NCBI GenBank assembly: GCA_016650355.1
Contig: JAENVX010000142.1
Span: 1-11,548 of the forward strand
Source of the DNA: Bacteroidia bacterium
Lineage (GTDB): Bacteria > Bacteroidota > Bacteroidia > Cytophagales > Cyclobacteriaceae
Direction: 5' to 3'
DNA length: 11,548 nucleotides
Shown here: one piece after another, positions 1 through 7,467 of the stretch
Numbering within the stretch: position 1 is the stretch's first letter
How the letters are laid out: every line of letters begins with the position of its first letter
Translations under genes and position numbers: made by a program
Notes under the pieces: model-generated
Told to the model about the DNA's origin: nothing
What the model saw: only the letters and a program-made list of their open reading frames with translations
The model's database searches: none

Positions 1-696
1 AAGACCGTTCAAAAAATCCTTGATAAAGTAAAAACCGTTGACCTTATTGGAGGTCTTAAAAAAGAAGTTATCATCGTTAATGACTGCTCGACTGACCTGA
101 CCGAAAGCCAGGTACTACATTATATTAATGAAAACAAAGAATTAAACATTCGATACTACGCACATTCTGTTAACCAGGGAAAGGGAGCTGCGCTTCATAC
201 AGGGATTGACCAGGCCACAGGGGATTATGTGATCATCCAAGATGCTGACATGGAGTATGACCCCAACGAATATAATTTGCTTCTCAAACCTCTTCTGGAG
301 GAAGTTGCGGATGTTGTCTACGGTTCACGGTTTATGGGTGGCCGCCCTCACAGAATACTTTTCTTCTGGCATTCCATCGGAAATAAAATACTCACCTTTA
401 TCTCCAATGTATTTACCGGACTGAATTTGACGGACATGGAAACTTGCTATAAATGTTTTCGCAGGGACTACATTCAGAAAATGTTATTGAAAGAGAAGCG
501 ATTTGGTTTTGAACCGGAGGTGACAGCCAAAATCGCTCGTTTCAAAAAAATAAGGATCTATGAGGTCGGCATCTCGTACTATGGAAGAACGTACGATGAA
601 GGAAAAAAAATAAACTGGAAAGATGGCTTTCGTGCTATCTATTGTATTGTGTTGTACAACTTATTCGACACTGACTATCTTAAAAATAAAGACTAA
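1..696 (+). CDS. Family 2 glycosyltransferase, DPM1-like (5' end missing)
   Basis: The reading frame is open from base 1, so the gene starts left of the window. 231 codons are visible, and probably only the first strand with the usual 'PVYNE' motif is missing. The GT-A fold signs are VNDCSTD (residues 26-32 of the visible part), NQGKGAALHTGI (58-69), the metal-binding DAD (81-83), GSRFMGG (108-114), DMETCYKCFR (145-154), GFEPEV (169-174) and YYGRTYDEGKKINWKDG (193-209). This set is typical of dolichyl- or polyprenyl-phosphate sugar transferases, which move a sugar from a nucleotide donor to a lipid carrier at the inner membrane. No C-terminal membrane helices follow, so the protein is probably soluble or peripheral. 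A GTG at 229 opens a shorter frame but would discard the nucleotide-binding half. Donor and acceptor cannot be told from the sequence. The gene faces the minus-strand run and does not look related to it. Confidence 0.9.
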   Translation, partial: KTVQKILDKVKTVDLIGGLKKEVIIVNDCSTDLTESQVLHYINENKELNIRYYAHSVNQGKGAALHTGIDQATGDYVIIQDADMEYDPNEYNLLLKPLLEEVADVVYGSRFMGGRPHRILFFWHSIGNKILTFISNVFTGLNLTDMETCYKCFRRDYIQKMLLKEKRFGFEPEVTAKIARFKKIRIYEVGISYYGRTYDEGKKINWKDGFRAIYCIVLYNLFDTDYLKNKD

Positions 697-718
697 ATCT
701 ATCTATGATTTAGTCTTT
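688..718. terminator. Bidirectional intrinsic terminator between convergent genes
   Basis: A perfect 12-bp inverted repeat, AAAGACTAAATC (688-699) and GATTTAGTCTTT (707-718), encloses the 7-nt loop TATCTAT. Reading rightwards, the right arm runs into TTTT. Reading leftwards, the hairpin is followed by the T-rich tract TTTATTTTTA (complement of 681-690). It lies 20 nt beyond the stop of the GH65 gene and should end the minus-strand run. It also covers the stop codon of the glycosyltransferase (694-696), which falls inside the left arm. The stem is AT-rich, so its strength is uncertain. Confidence 0.75.
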
Positions 719-738
719 TATGTTTACCTCCCAACCGT

Positions 739-3021
739 TTACTTTAGTTTTACTTCTTTACCACTTAACTGAATACTCAAAGGCTCACCAGATTCCAAAA
801 CTGTTTCTGTCTTATCTTTGGATACCTTGACTTTAATGACTCTCCCGCGGAACTCAATCCTAAACGAATAGGATTTCCATTGCACGGGAAGGTATGGATT
901 AAAGTAAAGCTTGTCATCCAGAATTTTCATGCCACCAAATCCCTTAACCAAGCTCATCCATGTTCCAGCCATAGAGGTAATATGGCATCCATCTTCGGTA
1001 TCGTTGTTATAATCATCAAGGTCAAGACGGGCTGTGCGAAGGTAGAATTCGTACGCCTGATCTTTGTATCCAATCTTAGAGGCAAGAATTACATGAACAC
1101 ACGGTGACAAGGATGATTCGTGAACCGTCATTGGTTCGTAGAAATCGAAGTTGCGCTTAATTTGTTCGTTCGTAAAATCTTCTTCGAATAAATACATGCA
1201 TTGCAAAACGTCAGCTTGCTTAATGAAACACGAGCGAAGAATTCTATCCCATGACCATTTTTGATTTAGTGGCGTATCCTCAGGATTAAGGTCAGCCACT
1301 GTAAGTAATTCCTTATCCAGAAATCCATCCTGTTGTAGGAAAACACCTCGTTTTGGATCTTCAGCATAATACATTTTGTCGGAGATGTCTTTCCACTTTG
1401 ATGTCTCTTCTATTTCTTTGAAACTAACTTTTGTCGAAATGACCCCATATCTTTTGGCATCTGATTTCTTCACCTGTTCAATAGCCCACATCGAATATCG
1501 TAGCGTCCAAGCAGCGAGGTAGTTGGTATACCAGTTATTATTAATATTGTTCTCGTATTCATTGGGACCAGTCACGCCCAACATCACGTACTTATCTTTG
1601 TCCGTTGACCAATTAACACGTTGCGCCCAAAACCGAGATATCCCTATTAATACTTCTAATCCAAATTCGTTAAGATAACCAACGTCACCCGTGTAATTAA
1701 TATAATCGCGAATAGCGTAGGCCATTGCGCTCGTGCGATGCACTTCTTCAAAAGTGATCTCCCACTCATTGTGGCATTCCTCTCCATTCATCGTTACGAA
1801 TGGGTAAAATGCAGCGCCATCCTTGAATCCCAATTTTTTGGCATTCTCAATTGCTTTTGGCAAGTGTTTATATCTATACACCAAAAGGTTGCGCGCAACT
1901 TTGGGATCGGCTGTGCTCAAATAGAATGGAAGACAGTAAGCTTCAGTATCCCAATAGGTACTGCCACCATATTTTTCGCCAGTAAATCCTTTCGGGCCAA
2001 TGTTTAATCTTTCATCTTCACCCGTATAAGTCTGCGTAAGCTGAAAGATGTTAAATCGTATACCTTGCTGTGCGGCAATATCACCATCAATCGTTATGTC
2101 ACATTCTTCCCATTTGTGGGCCCACACAGCAGCATGGCTTTCAAAAAGTTTAGTGAAGCTTATCCTGACACTCTCATTCAGCTTATCACGGCAAAGCTTC
2201 ACGAGCGAATCTTTTTTATGATTCTCTGAAGAAAGAACAGCAGCGTACTTATACACAATAAACTCCACTCCTTCCTTTAGCTCTACATCTACAACGTTGT
2301 CGGCATATTTAGCCTTGACGTTTGTAGATACCTTTCCATTGATCAACTTTCCTTCAGCCTCAAATCGATACTCCATACCAGTACATACTTGAAAAAATGT
2401 CTTTTTGGTTTGAGCGTTTACAATGGCCCATCCTGCCTGTGATTCCTGGTGTACCTCCTCCCAAAACTTTTCATCATAGTTTGAGTCCTTATTCACTACA
2501 TCGGCATCTATTGCCAGCGTAATTGATGCTGTTGAAGAAAAATTAATTGGCTTTATTGAATAACGAATAGCCCCAACCTCTCCATCTGCCATGGAACAAA
2601 ACCGTTTTGAATCGATTTCAACTTTTTTTCCATCGGTAAATGTAGCTTCAAATGACCTATGAAGGAGGCCTTGCTTCATATCTAAAACACGAACAAAATT
2701 GGCCACTTTACACTTCGCCAAATCCAAAACTTGATCTCCTATTTTAACTTTGATACCAATCCAACTTGGTGCATTTAAAACTTTAGCGAAGTATTCAGGG
2801 TATCCATTTTTCCACCAACCAACACGTGTCTTATCTGGATAATAAACTCCTGCCACATAGGTTCCCTGGTGCGTGTCCCCTGTAAAGTCTTCCTCAAAAT
2901 TTGCACGTTGGCCCATCCTACCATTACCGATGCTGAATACACTTTCTGAAATTCGATTGAGGTGTGGATCAAAACCTTCTTCGATAATGTACCACTCGTG
3001 ATGTTTAAGGTATTTCTTCAT
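739..3021 (-). CDS. GH65 glycoside phosphorylase, probably maltose phosphorylase
   Basis: 760 aa, the usual length for inverting GH65 disaccharide phosphorylases. It would cleave an alpha-glucoside with phosphate, giving beta-glucose-1-phosphate plus glucose if the substrate is maltose (EC 2.4.1.8, called mapA or malP elsewhere). The N-terminal beta-sandwich covers about residues 10-265, the (alpha/alpha)6 catalytic barrel about 320-690, and a small C-terminal beta domain follows. Visible motifs are YWDTEAYCLPFY (356-367) in the glucose-binding subsite, NGEECHNEWEITFEEVHR (412-429), GPNEYENN (485-492) with E488 matching the general acid Glu487 of Lactobacillus brevis maltose phosphorylase, KQADV (601-605) and the phosphate-site stretch MTVHESSLSP (631-640). 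The HNEWEITFEE loop matches maltose phosphorylases as I remember them, better than trehalose or kojibiose enzymes. There is no signal peptide, so the enzyme is cytoplasmic. It is the last gene of the run, 22 bp after pgmB. Neighbouring glycerol genes make a glucosylglycerol phosphorylase an alternative. Confidence 0.92.
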   Translation of the reverse strand: MKKYLKHHEWYIIEEGFDPHLNRISESVFSIGNGRMGQRANFEEDFTGDTHQGTYVAGVYYPDKTRVGWWKNGYPEYFAKVLNAPSWIGIKVKIGDQVLDLAKCKVANFVRVLDMKQGLLHRSFEATFTDGKKVEIDSKRFCSMADGEVGAIRYSIKPINFSSTASITLAIDADVVNKDSNYDEKFWEEVHQESQAGWAIVNAQTKKTFFQVCTGMEYRFEAEGKLINGKVSTNVKAKYADNVVDVELKEGVEFIVYKYAAVLSSENHKKDSLVKLCRDKLNESVRISFTKLFESHAAVWAHKWEECDITIDGDIAAQQGIRFNIFQLTQTYTGEDERLNIGPKGFTGEKYGGSTYWDTEAYCLPFYLSTADPKVARNLLVYRYKHLPKAIENAKKLGFKDGAAFYPFVTMNGEECHNEWEITFEEVHRTSAMAYAIRDYINYTGDVGYLNEFGLEVLIGISRFWAQRVNWSTDKDKYVMLGVTGPNEYENNINNNWYTNYLAAWTLRYSMWAIEQVKKSDAKRYGVISTKVSFKEIEETSKWKDISDKMYYAEDPKRGVFLQQDGFLDKELLTVADLNPEDTPLNQKWSWDRILRSCFIKQADVLQCMYLFEEDFTNEQIKRNFDFYEPMTVHESSLSPCVHVILASKIGYKDQAYEFYLRTARLDLDDYNNDTEDGCHITSMAGTWMSLVKGFGGMKILDDKLYFNPYLPVQWKSYSFRIEFRGRVIKVKVSKDKTETVLESGEPLSIQLSGKEVKLK

Positions 3022-3043
3022 AAAACTAATTCAAGATCAATAT

Positions 3044-3691
3044 TCAAAATTCAGAGTTTAAAGTTTGAAGGGTAAAATCAGCTGTCTTGGCAATTACAAG
3101 GTTTGCCTTTCCCAACTGTTCGGCAGATCCCACGCCAACACATTTCATTCCTGCTGCAAGGGCTGCCTCCACGCCAGCTTCAGCGTCTTCGAAAACAACA
3201 CATGATGCCGGATCAACCGACAATTTCTTTGCCGCTAATAAAAATATTTCAGGGTCAGGTTTACTATTCACGATCATCGTTCCATCAACAATTGCATCAA
3301 ATTCGTTTTCAATATTTAGTAGACGTACAACTTTGTTGGCATTTTTACTACTCGAGGCTAAGGCAACTCTAAGTCCATTAGCTCTAATACTCCTCAACAT
3401 ATCTCTAACGCCAGGGAAAATTTCTTCGGGTGTCATCTCATTTAAGTATTCCACAAACCAGCCATTCTTCTTGTTGGCAATACGTTCCATTTCTTCTTTT
3501 GATAAGGAAATGCCACCCAAATCAAGAATAATCTCCAACGATCGCATTCTGCTTACACCTTTTAACAATTCATTTTGATCGAGGGTTAAGTCTAAGCCAT
3601 ATTCCTTTGCCAGGCGTTTCCACGCGAGGTAATGGTACTGTGCCGTGTCTACAATGACACCATCCAAATCGAATATGATAGCCTTAATCAT
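3044..3691 (-). CDS. pgmB: Beta-phosphoglucomutase (HAD superfamily)
   Basis: 215 aa. It interconverts beta-glucose-1-phosphate and glucose-6-phosphate through a beta-glucose-1,6-bisphosphate intermediate, in the cytoplasm. All the elements of the Lactococcus lactis enzyme are present at almost the same positions: FDLDGVIVD (7-15) with nucleophile D8 and general acid/base D10, H20 and GVSR (45-48) in the alpha-helical cap, ASSSKN (112-117), SKPDP with K144, and the metal-binding E168-D169 in VVFEDAEAG (165-173). The cap and R48 separate it from plain HAD phosphatases. It lies directly before the GH65 gene, which makes its substrate; this pairing is classic for inverting GH65 phosphorylases. 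The start is 11 bp after the PfkB stop, so translation may be coupled. The last residues (TLQTLNSEF) are encoded in AT-rich DNA resembling the nearby spacers, so the extreme C-terminus is probably unimportant. Confidence 0.94.
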   Translation of the reverse strand: MIKAIIFDLDGVIVDTAQYHYLAWKRLAKEYGLDLTLDQNELLKGVSRMRSLEIILDLGGISLSKEEMERIANKKNGWFVEYLNEMTPEEIFPGVRDMLRSIRANGLRVALASSSKNANKVVRLLNIENEFDAIVDGTMIVNSKPDPEIFLLAAKKLSVDPASCVVFEDAEAGVEAALAAGMKCVGVGSAEQLGKANLVIAKTADFTLQTLNSEF

Positions 3692-3702
3692 GCTAATGTG
3701 TT

Positions 3703-4674
3703 TTAAAAATAAGTTTCCTGAATAAGTTTATCTGTCTCCTCGAGCGATTTGAAAACATTAAATGTTTTTCCCTGAGTTCTTAATGCACCTAATGCATTTC
3801 CATATCTCACCGCGCTAATATAATCACGGGGTTCTTGTAATAATCCAAATCCAACGCCTCCCGCAAAGGAATCTCCACATCCTGTTGTATCAATTACCTG
3901 ATCAACCTTTACGGCCGGCACCATAACCTCTTTCATTTTACCTCGCACTTTGTAGTAAACAAGACAACCTCTTGAATCTACCGTAACACATACGCATTTG
4001 ACACCAAGGCCAATGCAATGTGTTGCAAATTTAAGAAGCTCTTCCCTGTTGGGTTCTTCAGAAATACTAAAGTCCTGGCGCTCATACTCCTTTTTAAACC
4101 AGGACGCCTGGGCTTCTTCTAAATTCATTTTTAATACATGGATATACGGAAGCCACTGATCGCGATCAATCCAAAATTTACGCTGCCGTTCCCCATTGGC
4201 TAAACAAGCTGTAGTTGGACCGTGCGCATCAAAAATTACGGTTCCTTTGCTTTTCTTTTTTAAGTACTTAAGTGTGTCTAAAGAAATTTCATAATCGCTG
4301 ATGGGAATAAAAACAAAGACATCACAATCCAGAATATCCTTAACATCATCTGGCACAATAGGATCCATGAACCCGGTTTGCCGTTCTACGCGGTTATTGA
4401 CATCCAAAAATCTAAGACTGATAATATCTCCCTGATCGTTTTTAGTGCTGATGTACTTTTTGTTAACCCCAGCATAGCCCTTAAATACTTCCATTACATT
4501 GTCTTTATCCACAGTACGCAGATGAACAACGGGAATAATTTCAATTTGCTCCCCTGCCAGAACGGACAAAGCAATTACGGGATGCGCAACACAGCCCCAC
4601 TTTTGTATCAAATCGCCCTGATGGGTAACAATGTGATCGCGTGGGATTGGTCCGAGGATGGCTATACGTTTCAT
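3703..4674 (-). CDS. PfkB/ribokinase-family kinase, substrate unknown
   Basis: 323 aa, typical of the family. The C-terminal PfkB signature is intact: DTTGCGDSFAGG (262-273), with the anion hole and the catalytic base D268. An early Asp (D13 in LGPIPRDHIV) fits the usual sugar-contacting position. The N-terminal signature is abnormal: where family members have GGxxxN-type residues followed by A..LG, this protein has KWGCVAHPVIALSVLAG (25-41). That suggests a non-standard substrate rather than simple fructose or ribose. No signal peptide or membrane segment is seen. It sits between the ROK kinase and pgmB, 11 bp upstream of the latter, so it is probably co-expressed with the phosphorylase pathway. 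Phosphorylation of a sugar or nucleoside by ATP is known for the family; the actual substrate cannot be read from the sequence. It is not needed for the maltose route as drawn, so its presence is unexplained. Confidence 0.88.
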   Translation of the reverse strand: MKRIAILGPIPRDHIVTHQGDLIQKWGCVAHPVIALSVLAGEQIEIIPVVHLRTVDKDNVMEVFKGYAGVNKKYISTKNDQGDIISLRFLDVNNRVERQTGFMDPIVPDDVKDILDCDVFVFIPISDYEISLDTLKYLKKKSKGTVIFDAHGPTTACLANGERQRKFWIDRDQWLPYIHVLKMNLEEAQASWFKKEYERQDFSISEEPNREELLKFATHCIGLGVKCVCVTVDSRGCLVYYKVRGKMKEVMVPAVKVDQVIDTTGCGDSFAGGVGFGLLQEPRDYISAVRYGNALGALRTQGKTFNVFKSLEETDKLIQETYF

Positions 4675-4722
4675 ACACTAAAGTTTTAGTTTCAGGTATC
4701 AAGTCTAGGTTTCATAGTTCAG

Positions 4723-4759
4723 ATTCAAAAATATTTTTGTTCTTTGAATTGAGATCTCA
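4723..4759. repeat. Palindromes in the ROK-PfkB gap
   Basis: The 94-bp gap 4675-4768 holds a perfect 14-bp palindrome CAAAAATATTTTTG (4726-4739), an inverted repeat ATTCAAA/TTTGAAT (4723-4729 and 4743-4749), and a perfect 10-bp palindrome TGAGATCTCA (4750-4759). They lie just downstream of the ROK stop. They could be a weak processing or attenuation hairpin or an operator, but such palindromes also arise by chance in AT-rich spacers. No TAnnTTTG promoter element is seen here on the minus strand. Confidence 0.3.
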
Positions 4760-4768
4760 GTCATTATA

Positions 4769-5683
4769 CTATTGGACCGTTAAAAATGCCGCTCCAAACA
4801 CGCCAGCACTATCACCAAGCTTAGGTTTAAGAATAGGCGTATCCAACCTGTTATTAAAAATATACTTCTTTAAAGATTCTTTTCCGTCTGTATAAATAAC
4901 TTCAATATTACCAACCCCGCCTCCAATTACAATTACATCCGGATCCAAGATATTAATAATAACACTTAGTCCTAACCCAAAAAAATGACAAAGGCGTTCA
5001 ATTGTTTGTTGAGCGTGAGGATCAGTACCAGCCTTATTCAGCTCATTGATTTCGCGCATACTTTTTCTCTGACCACTTATTGAAGTATAGTATTTTTCAA
5101 GTGCCGGGCCAGCCAATATTTTTTCAACACATCCGCTCTTGCCACAATAACATGGCCCACCAGATTCATCTAAAAAATTATGTCCCCACTCTCCTCCTAT
5201 GCCTTGCAAACCGTTTATAACTTTCCCATCCACTACAACACCACCACCCACTCCCGTTCCCATAATTACGCCAAATACAACTTTGGCATTTGGAAATTTC
5301 TCCTTGGCAATTCCCATGTTAGCCTCGGCTAGGGCAAAGCAATTGGCATCGTTAGCCATAAAGAATTCGACACCCAACATATTCTCGAGATCTGTTTTAA
5401 GCGGCTTCCCATTGAGGCTGGTGGAATTGCTGTTCTTCATCAAACCTAAGCCCGGGTCTAGTGTACCTGGTGTGGCAATGCCAATACGTTTAGGTTTATA
5501 GCCGGCTGATGTTTCCATCTTTCCCACTAACCGCTTTATTTGACCAAGAATGTGTTCGTATCCTTTATTGCCTTCTGTTGGCAAGCGATCGCGAAACAAT
5601 ACTTTAGGATTCTCTGCAGAATTTAGAATAGCGCCTTCAATTTTTGTTCCTCCCAAATCAATACCCCACAGATTGTTATTCAT
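4769..5683 (-). CDS. ROK-family sugar kinase, probable glucokinase
   Basis: 304 aa from the ATG at 5681-5683. A TTG two codons upstream (5687-5689) would add only Met-Ser and is less likely. The N-terminal phosphate-binding motif GIDLGGTKIEGA (7-18) is followed by LNGKPL, ANDANCFALAEA with the catalytic base D112, GVIMGTGVGGG (138-148), and the ROK zinc site GGEWGH plus CYCGKSGC (ligands H168, C178, C180, C185), with the sugar-contacting E165. No DNA-binding domain precedes the kinase, so this is an enzyme and not a NagC/XylR-type repressor. ATP-dependent phosphorylation of glucose is the likely reaction; other hexoses such as mannose or fructose are possible in this family. In context it would use the free glucose released when maltose is split by the GH65 enzyme encoded further downstream. 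Gaps of 80 bp to glpD and 94 bp to the PfkB gene leave room for internal regulation. Confidence 0.92.
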   Translation of the reverse strand: MNNNLWGIDLGGTKIEGAILNSAENPKVLFRDRLPTEGNKGYEHILGQIKRLVGKMETSAGYKPKRIGIATPGTLDPGLGLMKNSNSTSLNGKPLKTDLENMLGVEFFMANDANCFALAEANMGIAKEKFPNAKVVFGVIMGTGVGGGVVVDGKVINGLQGIGGEWGHNFLDESGGPCYCGKSGCVEKILAGPALEKYYTSISGQRKSMREINELNKAGTDPHAQQTIERLCHFFGLGLSVIINILDPDVIVIGGGVGNIEVIYTDGKESLKKYIFNNRLDTPILKPKLGDSAGVFGAAFLTVQ

Positions 5684-5763
5684 GCTCAATTACTTGTTAA
5701 TATTTACAGATCAATAATTCAGTTCTAAGTATAATCAGAAACCACAAATTCGAAAAATATATT

Positions 5764-7398
5764 TTACTTAAACATCGTAATGTTATTTATTAACGTATTA
5801 AGCTGATCTAATTCAGAAGATAACTTCGCTTCACTCCACCTTAGTTTCCATTTCATCTCATCCGCAATAGCAATTTTGAAGTTTTTTACAGAAGTGATAT
5901 CGAAATTCATGCGACCTGTCCTCCTGACAAAAAAATCCTGTAAGGAAGAAATCATTTCATGTTGGATACAAAAGTCTAACTCTGCTTTAAGTAATGTAAG
6001 TTCAGGATTTTCACTGTACTCTGAAACTAAATCTAATATTTGATCAGATTGACGTCCATAGTTTTCAACCAAATATTTTGATTTGCCTTCAGGGAGCCCA
6101 AGTTTATGAAGTCGTCTGGTCACTAGAACAGTGTAACTCTTCACTGCAACAAAGTCTACGAAGTCTGAATGCGTTAGTTTTATCTTATGGGTCATACAAG
6201 GCATAAGACTCATACTCTCAAAATTCTTTTCAATAACAAGATCAACTACTCGCTCACCCATTTTTCGATACCCAGTCAGCTTGCCACCTGCGATTGAAAT
6301 TAATCCAGAAGGAGATTCAAATATTTCATCTTTTCGTGAAAGTTCTGATGCCGATTTTCCCTCTTCATGAATAAGCGGACGCAAACCAGCCCAGCTAGAT
6401 TCTAAATCTGGCAAACTCAAATTTATCGAGGGGAAATTGGTATTAACCGCAGCAATTAAATAAACAGCATCCTCACGGGAAGTGTAGACTTCATTCTTAT
6501 CACCAGTGTAATTCGTGTCAGTTGTTCCTATATAAGTACTTCTACCACGAGGGATTGCAAAAATCATTCGGCCATCGTCTACATTAAAATAAATTGCCTG
6601 CTTTACCGGAAATCTTTCATGGGCCACTACAATATGTACTCCCTTTGTAAGGTGCAGGCTCTTGCCCTCCTTCGACTTATTGGTAACACGTAAATCATCC
6701 ACCCATGGACCTGCTGCGTTCACGATGCTAGTTGATCGAATATCAAAAGAGTTTCCAGATAATTGGTCTTCAACTTTCACGCCAGCAACCGCTTCACTTT
6801 TGTATATAAAGTCTGTTGCTCGCGCGTAACTTAAAATGGTAGCCCCATGTTGCACAGCAGTTTTAATAATTTCGATCGTAAGCCTGGCATCGTCAGTTCT
6901 ATATTCTGCATATATGGCACCTCCCTTTATATCATCTTTTCGAAGTAAGGGCTCATATTTTAACGTTTGAAGTTTAGTAAGCATCCTTCGCTGATCCTCT
7001 GCCTTCACTCCTGCCAGGAAATCATACATTTTTAATCCAATAGAAGTAAGCCAATACCCCATACCTTGCTTCTCGGAAAGCGGAAGCAACATCTTTTCGG
7101 GTACAACCAAATGGGGAGCAAGCGAATGGACAACGGCTCGCTCACTTCCGACTTCTTTTACAAGACCAAATTCAAGTTGTTTTAGATAGCGCAATCCACC
7201 ATGAATTAATTTGGTAGAGCGACTGCTGGTGCCAAACGCAAAATCATTTTTTTCAACCAACGCAACTTTCAATCCGCGCGAGGCAGCATCCAATGCAATG
7301 CCAGCCCCTGTGATGCCGCCTCCAATAATCAATAAATCGAAATTATTGGATTGTAATTTGGAAACTATCGCTGGCCGATTAAAAATTGAAAAACTCAT
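5764..7398 (-). CDS. glpD: Aerobic glycerol-3-phosphate dehydrogenase (FAD, quinone-linked)
   Basis: 544 aa. It oxidises sn-glycerol-3-phosphate to dihydroxyacetone phosphate and passes electrons via FAD to membrane quinone (EC 1.1.5.3). The N-terminal Rossmann motif LLIIGGGITGAG (22-33) is followed by the family signature GTSSRSTKLIHGGLRYL (56-72), NAAGPWVD (227-234), AIPRGRSTYIGTTDT (281-295) and AGGKLTGYRKM (370-380). The C-terminal GlpD/DAO_C domain (about 405-530) contains FFVRRTGRMNFD (489-500). No transmembrane helix is evident; family members attach to the inner face of the cytoplasmic membrane. The length is normal and no key motif is missing. It follows glpK by 69 bp and takes up its product. 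It belongs to the aerobic GlpD type, with no accompanying GlpB or GlpC subunits, which points to a respiring organism. Confidence 0.96.
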   Translation of the reverse strand: MSFSIFNRPAIVSKLQSNNFDLLIIGGGITGAGIALDAASRGLKVALVEKNDFAFGTSSRSTKLIHGGLRYLKQLEFGLVKEVGSERAVVHSLAPHLVVPEKMLLPLSEKQGMGYWLTSIGLKMYDFLAGVKAEDQRRMLTKLQTLKYEPLLRKDDIKGGAIYAEYRTDDARLTIEIIKTAVQHGATILSYARATDFIYKSEAVAGVKVEDQLSGNSFDIRSTSIVNAAGPWVDDLRVTNKSKEGKSLHLTKGVHIVVAHERFPVKQAIYFNVDDGRMIFAIPRGRSTYIGTTDTNYTGDKNEVYTSREDAVYLIAAVNTNFPSINLSLPDLESSWAGLRPLIHEEGKSASELSRKDEIFESPSGLISIAGGKLTGYRKMGERVVDLVIEKNFESMSLMPCMTHKIKLTHSDFVDFVAVKSYTVLVTRRLHKLGLPEGKSKYLVENYGRQSDQILDLVSEYSENPELTLLKAELDFCIQHEMISSLQDFFVRRTGRMNFDITSVKNFKIAIADEMKWKLRWSEAKLSSELDQLNTLINNITMFK

Positions 7399-7467
7399 TC
7401 TTATCCACTAATGTTTTAAACTGTGCGAGACAAATCAAAAATCCAAACTCTTAAATCTAAAATAAGA

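Noticed and set aside
229..696. Glycosyltransferase as a complete 155-aa protein starting at GTG 229
   Set aside because: The frame stays open back to base 1 and encodes the VNDCSTD and GKGAA motifs of the family, so the gene is cut by the window edge.
739..3021. Trehalose or kojibiose phosphorylase as the GH65 activity
   Set aside because: The NGEECHNEWEITFEEVHR loop and the GPNEYENN form of the acid motif resemble maltose phosphorylases, whereas the others usually carry GPDEYH-type motifs; not excluded by experiment.
3022..3062. AT-rich text such as TTCAAAATTCAGAGTTTAAA as a specific repeat or operator
   Set aside because: Similar low-complexity text occurs in other spacers of the run (about 4690-4725 and 7430-7460) without an exact shared unit, and part of it encodes the pgmB C-terminus.
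3087..3578. 163-codon open frame on the plus strand
   Set aside because: It is fully antisense to pgmB, whose motifs are all intact; the translation is low-complexity (Ser/Ala/Pro-rich) with no recognisable domain.
4769..5683. ROK protein as a transcriptional repressor
   Set aside because: It has no N-terminal helix-turn-helix; the ATP motif begins at residue 7 and the catalytic Asp and zinc site are intact.
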